Assembly: GCA_017467605.1 (NCBI GenBank)
Contig: JAFUSQ010000043.1
Span: 1-42,128, forward strand
Direction of reading: 5' to 3'
Source of the DNA: a bacterium
GTDB lineage: Bacteria > Cyanobacteriota > Vampirovibrionia > Gastranaerophilales > Gastranaerophilaceae
DNA length: 42,128 nt
How positions within the stretch are numbered: position 1 is the first letter of the stretch; every line of letters starts with the position of its first letter. The position numbers were made by a program, and so were the translations under genes. Below are positions 8,160-15,557 of the stretch, piece by piece. Below the pieces are notes generated by a model. That model saw only the letters and a program-made list of their open reading frames with translations. It made no database searches and was not told the DNA's origin.

Positions 8160-8935
8160 AAGACATTCAAAACACTCAAGATGACAGAAATGTTGATATT
8201 CAGAAAGTTGGTATTAATAACTTAGATCTACCCCTGATAGTTCAACGAAAAAATTCTTCAGATCAAGTAGTATCAGCTCAAGCAAGAGTTTGTGTTTCTT
8301 TGCCGAGAAATTACAAAGGCACTCATATGAGCCGATTTGTAGAAGTTTTTAACGATTGGAGAAATAAAAATCTCCTGGGAGTGGATATTAAAGGTTGTTT
8401 GGAAAAAATTATCCAAAAACTGAACGCAAAAAGCGGAGAATTAAAATTTAAATTTAAATATTTTATTGATAAAAAATCTCCGGTTACAAAATTGGCAGCC
8501 CCAATGAGTTATGACTGCTCATTTGAAGGACGTATTAATGATGGAAATTATAAATTCATATTAGGAGTAAAAGTACCGGTAACAACACTTTGCCCTTGTT
8601 CAAAAGAAATTTCCCAATATGGTGCCCATAACCAAAGAGCACTTATTTCCGTTAAAGTTTCATATAATGAAACTGAACATATTTGGATAGAGGATCTTAT
8701 AGAACTTGTTGAATCTTGCGCCTCTTGCCCTGTGTATTCACTGTTAAAACGCAGAGATGAAAAATATGTGACAGAACATGCCTGGGAAAATCCAAAATTT
8801 GTAGAAGACGTTTTAAGAGATGTTGTTGTAAAACTTCGTAATCACAAAACAGTAAAAGAATTTGAAGTTGAATGTGAAGCATATGAAAGTATTCACAATC
8901 ATTCAGCCTGGGCATATCAAGCAGAAGTGAAATAG
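8156..8935 (+). CDS. folE2: GTP cyclohydrolase FolE2 (type IB)
   Basis: 259 aa. It converts GTP to 7,8-dihydroneopterin triphosphate, the first step to folate and to queuosine precursors. The family signature TTLCPCSKEISQYGAHNQRA is present, with the metal-binding Cys at 146 and His at 158. SCASCPVYSLLKR and the H-rich C-terminus (ESIHNHSAWA) follow. It overlaps mazG by four bases. No other folate or queuosine gene is adjacent. Confidence 0.95.
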   Translation: MKDIQNTQDDRNVDIQKVGINNLDLPLIVQRKNSSDQVVSAQARVCVSLPRNYKGTHMSRFVEVFNDWRNKNLLGVDIKGCLEKIIQKLNAKSGELKFKFKYFIDKKSPVTKLAAPMSYDCSFEGRINDGNYKFILGVKVPVTTLCPCSKEISQYGAHNQRALISVKVSYNETEHIWIEDLIELVESCASCPVYSLLKRRDEKYVTEHAWENPKFVEDVLRDVVVKLRNHKTVKEFEVECEAYESIHNHSAWAYQAEVK

Positions 8936-8980
8936 ATATTACCGCTAAATTATTAAAACTTATAAACTATTATACACAAA

Positions 8981-9010
8981 TAGAAGCCCCCGAACCATCG
9001 AGGGCTTCTA
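8981..9010. terminator. Hairpin between convergent genes
   Basis: TAGAAGCCC (8981-8989) pairs perfectly with GGGCTTCTA (9002-9010). It lies between folE2 and the convergent CopG-like gene. The U-tract is poor on both sides, so it may be a weak or bidirectional terminator. Confidence 0.6.
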
Positions 9011-9052
9011 TAATGTTTGTCCCAAATCTTTCGCCTTTTTCCTGCCGTTTGC

Positions 9053-9241
9053 CTAACTTAAAAGTGTTTCCAACAAATTTGCATTCTTCAATGCACCTGT
9101 TGATTCTTTAATTTTTTGTTTGTAAATATAAGTTCGCAAAGCTTCACGAATTAATTCACTTCTTGAACGGTTTTCGCCATCTGCCACTTCGTCAATTTTG
9201 TTCAAAAAATCTTCCGGCATTGAAATCAATACTCTCGCCAT
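9053..9241 (-). CDS. Ribbon-helix-helix (CopG/MetJ-type) regulator
   Basis: 62 aa. ARVLISMPEDFLNKIDEVA is the beta-strand plus first helix, and SRSELIREALRTYI is the second helix of the ribbon-helix-helix fold. AAAGGAG lies seven bases upstream of the ATG. No toxin gene is next to it, so it is more likely a stand-alone DNA-binding regulator than an antitoxin. Targets unknown. Confidence 0.88.
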   Translation of the reverse strand: MARVLISMPEDFLNKIDEVADGENRSRSELIREALRTYIYKQKIKESTGALKNANLLETLLS

Positions 9242-9454
9242 ATATACTCCTTTTCGTCAAATAATATTTACAAACTGCTTACATATATATAAAAAATTTT
9301 TATATAAAAAAAGTGCCTTTTTTATATCATGAATATATATTTATTTTTAAAAACATTGATATTAGTGGATTTTAGCGCACAAATAGTCTTAATATTTCTT
9401 AATAAAAATATTTTTACTAATAATATTGCACATTATATTTATCCCTACCAATTT
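9242..9454. other. Intergenic DNA, no gene supported
   Basis: The sequence is very AT-rich. An imperfect inverted repeat ATATAAAAAA...TTTTTTATAT lies at about 9302-9327 and may be a weak terminator or operator. A 71-codon open frame starting at 9329 runs into the mobile element and has no ribosome site, so I do not call it. Confidence 0.5.
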
Positions 9455-9603
9455 GGTATTGTTACTTTTTCATTGCAAAAACCTAACAAAATCATGTCAT
9501 TCAGAGGTGCAAATTTCCGAGATTCCACGCTACGCTCTGAATGACACAGAAATTTGCACCGTGGAATCTCCTATTACTCAATCAATGAAAAAGTAACAAT
9601 GCC
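9455..9603. mobile_element. 149-bp MITE-like element, copy 1
   Basis: The termini are inverted repeats: GGTATTGTTACTTTTTCATTG on the left (first 20 bases shown in part) and its complement on the right, ending GTAACAATGCC. The nine bases TACCAATTT flank it on both sides (9446-9454 and 9604-9612), which is a clean target-site duplication. Inside are nested inverted words: TCATTCAGA/TCTGAATGA, GGTGCAAATTT/AAATTTGCACC and GATTCCACG/CGTGGAATC. It has no coding capacity. The right edge touches the stop codon of the 229-aa gene, whose last two codons and stop are preserved through the duplication. Confidence 0.85.
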
Positions 9604-10292
9604 TACCAATTTGAGCGGGTTAGGGTTTGTTTACCGTTTTTGTCATACATTTTGTCTTTGTACCAAATACCTTGAAATTCCTTATCCGGGCCAAACATAT
9701 ATTGCAAATCTTTTGAGACAAAATAAATTGCGCTTTTTAATTGACCTTTTCTGTTGTACTGCATTGAGGTATAAGGAAAATTCGGGTATTCGTCTGACAT
9801 TACGTCTGTATAATATAATTTGCCGAATGCTGTATAATAAAATGCGTTAGTCGGATTGTTGTTATATTGAATTGCATACATTACAAGAGTATTTTTTTTG
9901 TAATAGAAAGCACAGTATTTAGCATCTTCATCTTTTGTTACTCCGTTGTTTGTAAGCATGTAGTGATGTTTAAAATCTTTATCTTTGAAATATTTTGCAA
10001 AATGAGTTTTAAATTCGTCTTTTGTAAAATAAATTTTGCTTGTATTTTCATCAAACAATTTTCTTTTATAAGTTTCTATATTTTCATCTCGTTGAGTCTG
10101 AGTAATATCAACCCAATCAAATTTTATTGCAGTCTCAAGAAGGTTCGGAATTTCTGTCTGATTTTCCTGTTGCTCAATATTTGCAGCTTCTTGTTCAATT
10201 TCGTCATAACTTACTATATTTTCAACAGCAAATACACTCTGCGTTATAGCGAATGTTAATAAAATTGTTAGTATTGCAATAAATTTTTTCAT
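9603..10292 (-). CDS. Exported protein, unknown
   Basis: 229 aa. An N-terminal signal peptide (MKKFIAILTILLTFAITQSVFA) is followed by an acidic Gln/Glu-rich stretch. The C-terminal half is rich in aromatic residues, with FYYTAFGKLYYTD, YNRKGQLKSAIYF and MYDKNGKQT, which resemble MORN/YD-type beta repeats. It is co-oriented with the TonB-like gene (12 bases away) and probably in the same operon. I do not recognise the family. Confidence 0.75.
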   Translation of the reverse strand: MKKFIAILTILLTFAITQSVFAVENIVSYDEIEQEAANIEQQENQTEIPNLLETAIKFDWVDITQTQRDENIETYKRKLFDENTSKIYFTKDEFKTHFAKYFKDKDFKHHYMLTNNGVTKDEDAKYCAFYYKKNTLVMYAIQYNNNPTNAFYYTAFGKLYYTDVMSDEYPNFPYTSMQYNRKGQLKSAIYFVSKDLQYMFGPDKEFQGIWYKDKMYDKNGKQTLTRSNW

Positions 10293-10304
10293 ATCAACCT
10301 GCCT

Positions 10305-10745
10305 TTATATTTTGTTATTATTTTTATCCCAAAGGTTATAATCAAATGAGAATTGTACATCTACGTGATCGCCTTTAAATTCTTTAGGCAATTTTCCAAA
10401 TGGTGCGGATTTTTTTAAAGCTCTTACTGCCGCATTATCCATATTGAAATCCCCTGAAGTCTCAAGTACTTCGTATTTTCCGAGTTCCCCGTTGCGTTTT
10501 ATGGAGTATAAAAGAACAACTCTTTTTGAAGTTGATTGTTTTGGCGGAATCCAATTTGATTTAATTTTTTTCTGCATATTGCGCATGTAATCTTTAAAAA
10601 TATCCGGGTTCTCAATTTTTGTATCTTGTTTGGCGGAAGATGACAAACTTTTTGCTGCGGCATAACTACCAAAAACTCCAACTAATAAAGAAAAAAACAC
10701 TATTGCTGATATCGTCAATGTTACAATTCTATTTGTCTTATTCAT
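10305..10745 (-). CDS. TonB C-terminal domain protein
   Basis: 146 aa. A short cytoplasmic N-terminus, one membrane anchor (about residues 8-31) and a periplasmic domain typical of TonB/TolA C-termini: WIPPKQSTSKRVVLLYSIKRNGELGKYEVLETSGDFNMDNAAV followed by FSFDY. The proline-rich linker of classical TonB is missing, so it may be a TolA-like or lineage-specific energy transducer. No ExbB/ExbD gene is adjacent. It lies between two exported or unknown genes of the same orientation. Confidence 0.75.
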   Translation of the reverse strand: MNKTNRIVTLTISAIVFFSLLVGVFGSYAAAKSLSSSAKQDTKIENPDIFKDYMRNMQKKIKSNWIPPKQSTSKRVVLLYSIKRNGELGKYEVLETSGDFNMDNAAVRALKKSAPFGKLPKEFKGDHVDVQFSFDYNLWDKNNNKI

Positions 10746-10769
10746 ATCCTTATTCCATTACAATTACAA

Positions 10770-11441
10770 TTACAATTTATTGTTCAACACTTTATATGCA
10801 ATTCTTAGTTTTACGGAAAACAAATTGTCATCAGGCTGAAACAAATTATTTTCATTAACAGCATAATCTTCCGGTTTTATAAGTCCGTTTATTTCAAACC
10901 CTAAAAATTTGTTATTTGCATCTCGTCTTGATTTGGTTGATATTGCATAAATAAAAGCTGCCATATCATTTTTATCTATAAGATTATCACCATTTGGCTC
11001 GCCGTGTGCTGAAATTTTATTAAAAGCATTTCTAATTTGTTCTTTTATTTTTTTCAAATATTCAGGTTTATTCATAACATCATAGTGTCCGAAACGGTAT
11101 TTAAGCATATAAGCTTCGTATTGCTGATATTCAAGTTTTCCTGTAAGATTTTTGGTTTCTCTTGCCATAAAAAGAAGGTAAGATTCTGCCAGAAGTTGAA
11201 CTTCTTCCTTAAATGTTTCATCTAATTTTTTTATGTCATCAGAGGTTTTGTCGGGCTTATCTGCAAGTTTTCTCCAAGAATCAGGAACAACATCAAAAGG
11301 TTCAGCATTCGGATTTGTAATCCCGCTTTGCATAACCATATCATTTATAATAATGGCAAAAGCCTCCCCAAGTTCGGCATTTCCGCCGGACAACTCCTGC
11401 AATATGGAAGTTCTTTGAAGACCATGACCAAAATTTTGCAT
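10770..11441 (-). CDS. Unknown protein with possible EF-hand-like loop
   Basis: 223 aa, helical and charged, with no signal peptide. Around residues 145-165, GEPNGDNLIDKNDMAAF has the D/N spacing of a calcium-binding EF-hand-like loop. AGGA lies upstream of the ATG. It starts 11 bases after the activase gene stop, so it is in the same leftward unit. I do not recognise the family. Confidence 0.6.
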   Translation of the reverse strand: MQNFGHGLQRTSILQELSGGNAELGEAFAIIINDMVMQSGITNPNAEPFDVVPDSWRKLADKPDKTSDDIKKLDETFKEEVQLLAESYLLFMARETKNLTGKLEYQQYEAYMLKYRFGHYDVMNKPEYLKKIKEQIRNAFNKISAHGEPNGDNLIDKNDMAAFIYAISTKSRRDANNKFLGFEINGLIKPEDYAVNENNLFQPDDNLFSVKLRIAYKVLNNKL

Positions 11442-11452
11442 ATATTATTATC

Positions 11453-12457
11453 CTAGCTTATATCCCAGCGTCCGCAAGTTCCGCCCCAACGAGCGATAAT
11501 ATTGCCTTTTACGTCTTTAATTTTTTCAACGTGCTGGACTTCGTTAACACCTTCAACAATCGTAATTACTTCACAATTATTTGAACACCCTGTACAAGTA
11601 CAAGTAATAGATGAAAAATGCATATCAGCTACGTTCCAACCCTTAAATTTTGTCGGAGTCTCTGTATATTGATGATTTTCCATCGCCAGTAATGCCGCAC
11701 CTATCGCACCCATTGTCTGGTGATTTTCCGGAACAACAATTTTTGTATTCAAGGCTTCTTCAAATGCTTTCACCATGCCTGTATTTGTTGCAACCCCGCC
11801 CTGGAAGGATACCGTAGGCAGCAATTCTTTTCCTAATGCCAAGTTACTTAAATAATTTCTTACAAGAGCTTGGCATAAGCCGTAAAGTAAATCCTCAACA
11901 GGATAACCAAGTTGTTGTTTGTGAATCAAATCGCTTTCTGCAAAAACTCCGCATCTGCCGGCTATTCTTGCAGGATTTGTTGATTTTAGGGCAGTTGCTC
12001 CAAATTCTTCTATCGGGACATTAAGTCTTTGAGCTTGGTGATCCAAAAAACTTCCCGTACCAGCTGCACAAACCGTATTCATTGCAAAATCAGTTACAAT
12101 CCCATCTCTTAGGATAATAATTTTACTATCTTGTCCGCCGATTTCCAGAATTGTTTGAACACCCGGAATATTTGTACTTGCGGCAACTGCGTGCGCGGTA
12201 ATTTCATTTTTTACAACATCAGCTCCAACTAAAGAGCCTGCTAAAGCCCTTCCTGAACCTGTTGTTCCGACACCTTTTACATCATATTCGGTTATTCTTT
12301 TTTCATAAAGTTTGTTAAGCCCTGTTTGAACAGCTAACACAGGTTTCCCCGCAGTTTTAAGCATTACACTGTCAACATACTTTCCTGTTTCATCAACAAG
12401 TGCTAATTTTGTTGTTACTGAACCTACATCTATCCCTAAATATACTGTTAAACTCAT
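11453..12457 (-). CDS. BadF/BadG/HgdC-family activase (ATPase)
   Basis: 334 aa. ASKHA-fold ATPase: YLGIDVGSVTTK (phosphate 1), EIGGQDSK and a later FQGGVATN. NTVCAAGTGSFLD (Cys130) and GRCGVFAESDL (Cys169) match the two cysteines that hold the bridging [4Fe-4S] cluster in the HgdC/2-hydroxyglutaryl-CoA dehydratase activators. These enzymes use ATP to inject an electron into a partner dehydratase or reductase. A short Cys motif (CTCTGCSNNC, about residues 285-294) near the C-terminus is extra. No dehydratase subunit genes are adjacent, so the partner is unknown. AAAAGGAAT precedes the ATG. Confidence 0.85.
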   Translation of the reverse strand: MSLTVYLGIDVGSVTTKLALVDETGKYVDSVMLKTAGKPVLAVQTGLNKLYEKRITEYDVKGVGTTGSGRALAGSLVGADVVKNEITAHAVAASTNIPGVQTILEIGGQDSKIIILRDGIVTDFAMNTVCAAGTGSFLDHQAQRLNVPIEEFGATALKSTNPARIAGRCGVFAESDLIHKQQLGYPVEDLLYGLCQALVRNYLSNLALGKELLPTVSFQGGVATNTGMVKAFEEALNTKIVVPENHQTMGAIGAALLAMENHQYTETPTKFKGWNVADMHFSSITCTCTGCSNNCEVITIVEGVNEVQHVEKIKDVKGNIIARWGGTCGRWDIS

Positions 12458-12527
12458 TTTTTATTCCTTTTAATATAACACTGACATTCTAGCATGAAAA
12501 TTATTATTTACGCAAAAAATTTATATT

Positions 12528-12553
12528 TGAACTTTTTTAAATTACAATCGTTA
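12528..12553 (+). promoter_or_regulatory. Predicted ECF-sigma promoter
   Basis: TGAAC, 16 bases, CGTTA: the -35 (GAAC) and -10 (CGT) cores typical of ECF sigma factors. It lies 22 bases upstream of the anti-sigma gene, whose AGAGGT ribosome site is at 12563-12568. This suggests the sigma factor autoregulates the cassette. Confidence 0.55.
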
Positions 12554-12575
12554 TATAAATACAGAGGTAAGAAAA

Positions 12576-12920
12576 ATGAAAGAAAAATGTTCCAAATACG
12601 AAGCATTATTTACTTTTAGAAACGAAGAAGAACTTTTTGAGCATATTCAAAACTGCGAAGATTGTAGAAAAGAACATGAAAAAATGCTTAAAGTTTCCGA
12701 ATTAATTCAAGAAGTAAAACCATATTTCAAGAAAAAGCGTAAAAATCTTGCAAAGATAAAAGCAGCTTGCGCATTATTTCTTGTAACGGTTTGTGCAACG
12801 ACATTAGGTGTAATAAATTTCAATACCGATATTTCAGATACATTAAAATACGGTTCAACACTGAGTGCGGAAGATTTAGGTTTGCCCGTTGATTCATACG
12901 GGTTAATATATATTGAGTAG
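12576..12920 (+). CDS. Zinc-type anti-sigma factor, membrane anchored
   Basis: 114 aa. The N-terminal domain has HIQNCEDC (H23, C27, C30), the HxxxCxxC zinc anti-sigma (ZAS) motif. A basic stretch and one membrane segment (about 65-83) follow, then a short periplasmic tail. The next gene, six bases on, is an ECF sigma factor, so this is its likely membrane anti-sigma. The anti-sigma gene comes first, the reverse of the more common order. Confidence 0.8.
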   Translation: MKEKCSKYEALFTFRNEEELFEHIQNCEDCRKEHEKMLKVSELIQEVKPYFKKKRKNLAKIKAACALFLVTVCATTLGVINFNTDISDTLKYGSTLSAEDLGLPVDSYGLIYIE

Positions 12921-12926
12921 AAATTT

Positions 12927-13424
12927 ATGGATTTTAATAAAGTAATAGAATCAAATAAACAAAATATTAAAAATATAATACGTCTGATTACCAAAGAAGA
13001 TAACGAAGATTTGGAACAGGAAGTATATCTTAAGATATGGAAAAATTCCGACAAATACAAAGAAAAAGGCTCTATAAAAAGTTGGATTTCAACAATAACA
13101 CGAAATACTTCTCTGGATTATCTAAAATCTTCTTACCAAAAGGTTTTTAGAACATCAACTTCAGAAGATAACGTTATATCAAGTATAAAAGATAAAAAAA
13201 TTTCTCCGGAGGAAAAAATTGTAAATCTTGAAAGGCAAAAAAAAATAATTGATGCAATCAACAGCCTGAAACCGAAATTCAAAGAAGTCATTATGATTTG
13301 CGAAATTAACGGCTATACATACGAAGATTGTGCAAAAAAGCTAAATTGCCCGATAGGTACGGTAAAATCAAGAATTTATAACGCAAAAAAAGAATTAGCA
13401 GAAAAACTACAAGACTTACTATAG
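12927..13424 (+). CDS. ECF-family RNA polymerase sigma factor
   Basis: 165 aa. Region 2 is at about 27-69 (DLEQEVYLKIWKN and WISTITRNTSLDYLKS) and region 4 is at about 110-158 (INSLKPKFKEVIMICEI, then YEDCAKKLNCPIGTVKSRIYNAKKEL). Length and lack of regions 1 and 3 fit the ECF group. It is flanked by an anti-sigma gene and a Spy-like periplasmic gene, which points to an envelope or metal stress regulon. Confidence 0.93.
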   Translation: MDFNKVIESNKQNIKNIIRLITKEDNEDLEQEVYLKIWKNSDKYKEKGSIKSWISTITRNTSLDYLKSSYQKVFRTSTSEDNVISSIKDKKISPEEKIVNLERQKKIIDAINSLKPKFKEVIMICEINGYTYEDCAKKLNCPIGTVKSRIYNAKKELAEKLQDLL

Positions 13425-13435
13425 AAAGGATAACT

Positions 13436-13993
13436 ATGAAAAAACTACTTCCACTTTTATTATTTTCGGCAATGCTTATTCCGGTACAATCTTTGGAGGT
13501 CTTTGCCGCTGAAACCAATGCAAAACAAGAAACACAATCAGTTGTTCGCCAAAAACCTTCAAAAGAAGAAATGCGCAAACAATTTGAACAGAGACTAAAT
13601 TTGTCAGATAAGCAAAAGGAAAAAGCCAAAGCTATTCACCAAAAAGGCCACGAAGAAATGAAGCCTGTTATGATGCAAATTGCACTAAAACATCAAGAGC
13701 TTAAAAATTTAAAAACATCTGACCTTTCAGAACAAGCTAAAACAGAAAAAACTGAACAATTAAAAGCTGAAATCAAAGAGCTTGATAAACAAGCACAGGA
13801 AATCAGGAAGAAAAATACTCAAGAATTCGAAAAAATTCTGAATAAAAAACAAAAAGCAGAACTTGAAAAAATGAAAGCAGAAGGCAGAGCAAGATTTGAA
13901 AAACACCACCCGCCAAGACCTCCGTTTCAAGGATTAGGAGCTCCAAGTTTTTTATTCCCGCCCAAAACAAACTTCGGTAGTGATTGGAAATAA
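13436..13993 (+). CDS. Spy/CpxP-like periplasmic stress protein
   Basis: 185 aa. A signal peptide (about residues 1-24, ending VFA) is followed by a helical domain rich in Lys, Glu and Gln. It carries LNLSDKQKEKAKAIHQ and, near residue 140, LNKKQKAELEKM, the LTxxQ-type motifs of the Spy/CpxP fold. The tail is Pro/His-rich (HHPPRPPFQG). AAAGGA precedes the ATG. Its place right after the sigma factor suggests a periplasmic chaperone or sensor that feeds back on the system. Confidence 0.8.
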   Translation: MKKLLPLLLFSAMLIPVQSLEVFAAETNAKQETQSVVRQKPSKEEMRKQFEQRLNLSDKQKEKAKAIHQKGHEEMKPVMMQIALKHQELKNLKTSDLSEQAKTEKTEQLKAEIKELDKQAQEIRKKNTQEFEKILNKKQKAELEKMKAEGRARFEKHHPPRPPFQGLGAPSFLFPPKTNFGSDWK

Positions 13994-14001
13994 AATAAAG
14001 A

Positions 14002-14038
14002 AAAAAACAGAGTATCTCAAAGCGATACTCTGTTTTTT
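14002..14038. terminator. Bidirectional terminator
   Basis: AAAAAACAGAGTATC pairs perfectly with GATACTCTGTTTTTT around a seven-base loop, with T-tracts in both directions. It separates the ECF cassette from the convergent pseudopilin. Confidence 0.9.
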
Positions 14039-14945
14039 ATTTACATTTATGTTTACCTTCCCAGCTTAAATCATTACAATGTAAGTAGTCCATGTTATTA
14101 TTTTCCAACACCCAAGCAGTACATGATCCGGCTGCTCCGGTTCTTTTCCCATTGCAGGTTTCAAATCCTATGATACTGTGAACATTTTTTCTGCCCAATG
14201 GTACAATTCCGTTATTGTATACTTGAAAAGCAAATAAATCTTTCCCATCTGTGTTTGGTTTAGAGAATCCATTAATATCTACATATATAGTAGCACAATT
14301 CATCATATAAGCCCTATTCCCATAAATACCTACTTCACTACTGCCTTCTTTTATATTCACATCAGTTTTGCACCAGTAACGGGAAAGGGAATCTCCATTA
14401 TATGCTTGTATTGATAATGAAGCTCCATTAATTAACCTGTATTGCGGATATTTCCAGACTTGTGCAATCCAATTAGAATTATGACGAGTATCATAATCAG
14501 TTGCAAAACAAGCCACAGGTGAATTTACACCTTTACACTTTTGTATATTTTTTATGTACCTTGATAATAAATCCCCCATTTTGTCCGAACAATCCAAATA
14601 ATCTTGCGAATAAGTTGATTCATTTATACTGCACCAACCGTCTATATCACCTTCGTCGGCAATTGCCATTTTTATTGCATGACTAAGTATGGAATAAGTT
14701 TGTTTCAATTGATTTATAGTTCTTTTTTCTTGATATTTCTGTATAAGAGACGGAATAGTCAATGCACTTATGACACCGATAATGCCGATTGTTATTAGTC
14801 CTTCGGCTAAAGTAAACCCCGCAGAGCGCAGTAGTCGTGGAGTTTCATTACTTTTCCCTACGGGATGATTCCCCTGCGGCACTTCGTGCCACTTCCCCCA
14901 TTGGGGCAGAGTAATTTTTGCCTCAAAGTATTTCATTAAATCCAT
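14037..14945 (-). CDS. Pseudopilin of XRE module A, repeat-expanded leader
   Basis: 302 aa. The prepilin motif AGFTLAEGLITIGIIGVISALTIP is preceded by an unusually long leader of about 43 residues. The DNA coding for it (14820-14912) is GC-rich and full of hairpins (GGCACTTCGTGCC, CCCCATTGGGG). The extracytoplasmic domain has several Cys and the DINGFSKPN..GKDLFAF block. A TTGACA-17-TAGTAT promoter lies upstream and the XRE gene at 15078 is divergent. The substrate or role is unknown. Glycine in place of the usual Val or Thr after the +5 Glu (TLAEG) is a small oddity. Confidence 0.87.
   Translation of the reverse strand: MDLMKYFEAKITLPQWGKWHEVPQGNHPVGKSNETPRLLRSAGFTLAEGLITIGIIGVISALTIPSLIQKYQEKRTINQLKQTYSILSHAIKMAIADEGDIDGWCSINESTYSQDYLDCSDKMGDLLSRYIKNIQKCKGVNSPVACFATDYDTRHNSNWIAQVWKYPQYRLINGASLSIQAYNGDSLSRYWCKTDVNIKEGSSEVGIYGNRAYMMNCATIYVDINGFSKPNTDGKDLFAFQVYNNGIVPLGRKNVHSIIGFETCNGKRTGAAGSCTAWVLENNNMDYLHCNDLSWEGKHKCK
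14820..14912. repeat. In-frame GC-rich palindromic repeat in the leader of module A
   Basis: The segment contains GGCACTTCGTGCC (14878-14890), CCCTACGGG and CCCCATTGGGG hairpins and is far more GC-rich than its surroundings. It encodes about 30 leader residues before the prepilin site. The edge nearest GFTLAE (CCCCGCAGAGCGCAGTAGTC) is similar to the same place in module B. Confidence 0.6.
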
Positions 14946-14978
14946 ATTAAACTCCTATTCTGATATTTTATATCACGT

Positions 14979-15007
14979 ATACTACACTTTTATATCATAT
15001 TTGTCAA
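14979..15007 (-). promoter_or_regulatory. Promoter of pseudopilin A
   Basis: Read leftward: TTGACA, 17 bases, TAGTAT. A perfect -35 and near-consensus -10 lie 34 bases before the start. A TGATAT-TTT-ATATCA inverted repeat lies just downstream (14961-14975). Confidence 0.75.
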
Positions 15008-15010
15008 TAT

Positions 15011-15054
15011 TAAATGTCCTTATATATCATTAGAGTTTTATCAAATGACATTTA
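15011..15054. promoter_or_regulatory. Inverted repeat in the pilin A / XRE A intergenic region
   Basis: TAAATGTC (15011-15018) and GACATTTA (15047-15054) are perfect inverted copies 28 bases apart, next to the pilin -35 and upstream of the XRE start. It is a plausible operator for the XRE protein, but this is inferred from position only. Confidence 0.4.
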
Positions 15055-15077
15055 GAATTTATTTTAGGGACTTAAAA

Positions 15078-15383
15078 ATGGACGATATTAAAAAACTTTT
15101 AGGACAAAGAATAAGAGAATTACGCAAGCGAAAAAAATACACTCAAGAAAAACTCGCCGAAATTATAGGCATTGAACCGAGAAATTTATTAAAAATTGAA
15201 AATGCACAAACATTTCCAAGAGCCCAAACACTACAAAAACTTCTTGAAACATTAGAATGTACTCCAAATGAGTTATTCAATTGCGAGCACATGAATTCAA
15301 CAGATTATATGAGAAAAAAAGTTTTAGAAAGAATTAAAACAGATGATGAATTAGTAAAATTGATTTACAAAATAATAATGTAA
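15078..15383 (+). CDS. XRE-family HTH regulator of module A
   Basis: 101 aa from the ATG at 15078, chosen for the AGGGA ribosome site and alignment with the other XRE proteins; an ATG at 15045 lacks a site. A Cro/C1-type helix-turn-helix covers residues 9-62 (QRIRELRKRKKYTQEKLAE...RNLLKIENAQTFPRAQTLQKLLETL). A short tail with a predicted helix follows. IENAQTFPRAQTL is very close to IENGKTFVSGETL of module C. It is divergent from pseudopilin A, so autoregulation and control of the pilin are likely. Confidence 0.88.
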   Translation: MDDIKKLLGQRIRELRKRKKYTQEKLAEIIGIEPRNLLKIENAQTFPRAQTLQKLLETLECTPNELFNCEHMNSTDYMRKKVLERIKTDDELVKLIYKIIM

Positions 15384-15402
15384 AATTTACCCCCAATATA
15401 TT

Positions 15403-15551
15403 GGCATTGTTACTTTTTCATTGCAAAAACCTAACAAAATCATGTCATTCAGAGGTGCAAATTTCCGAGATTCCACGCTTCGCTCTGAATGACACGAAAA
15501 TTTGCACCGTGGAATCTCCTATTGCTCAATCAATAAAAAAGTAACAATCCC
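15403..15551. mobile_element. 149-bp MITE-like element, copy 2
   Basis: It has the same length and the same terminal inverted repeats as the copy at 9455, with roughly 8 differences by eye. Flanks are AATATATT and AATATTTT, a one-mismatch duplication, consistent with an older insertion. It lies between the convergent XRE A and bioD-like genes, seven bases past the stop of the leftward one. As in copy 1, the right end is next to the stop of a leftward gene and the orientation is the same. Confidence 0.82.
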
Positions 15552-15557
15552 AATATT

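Noticed and set aside
9053..9241. Antitoxin of a toxin-antitoxin pair
   Set aside because: No toxin-sized gene lies next to it; the adjacent DNA is non-coding on one side and folE2 on the other.
9329..9544. 71-codon open frame reading into MITE copy 1
   Set aside because: It has no ribosome site, half of it is element sequence, and it ends inside the element.
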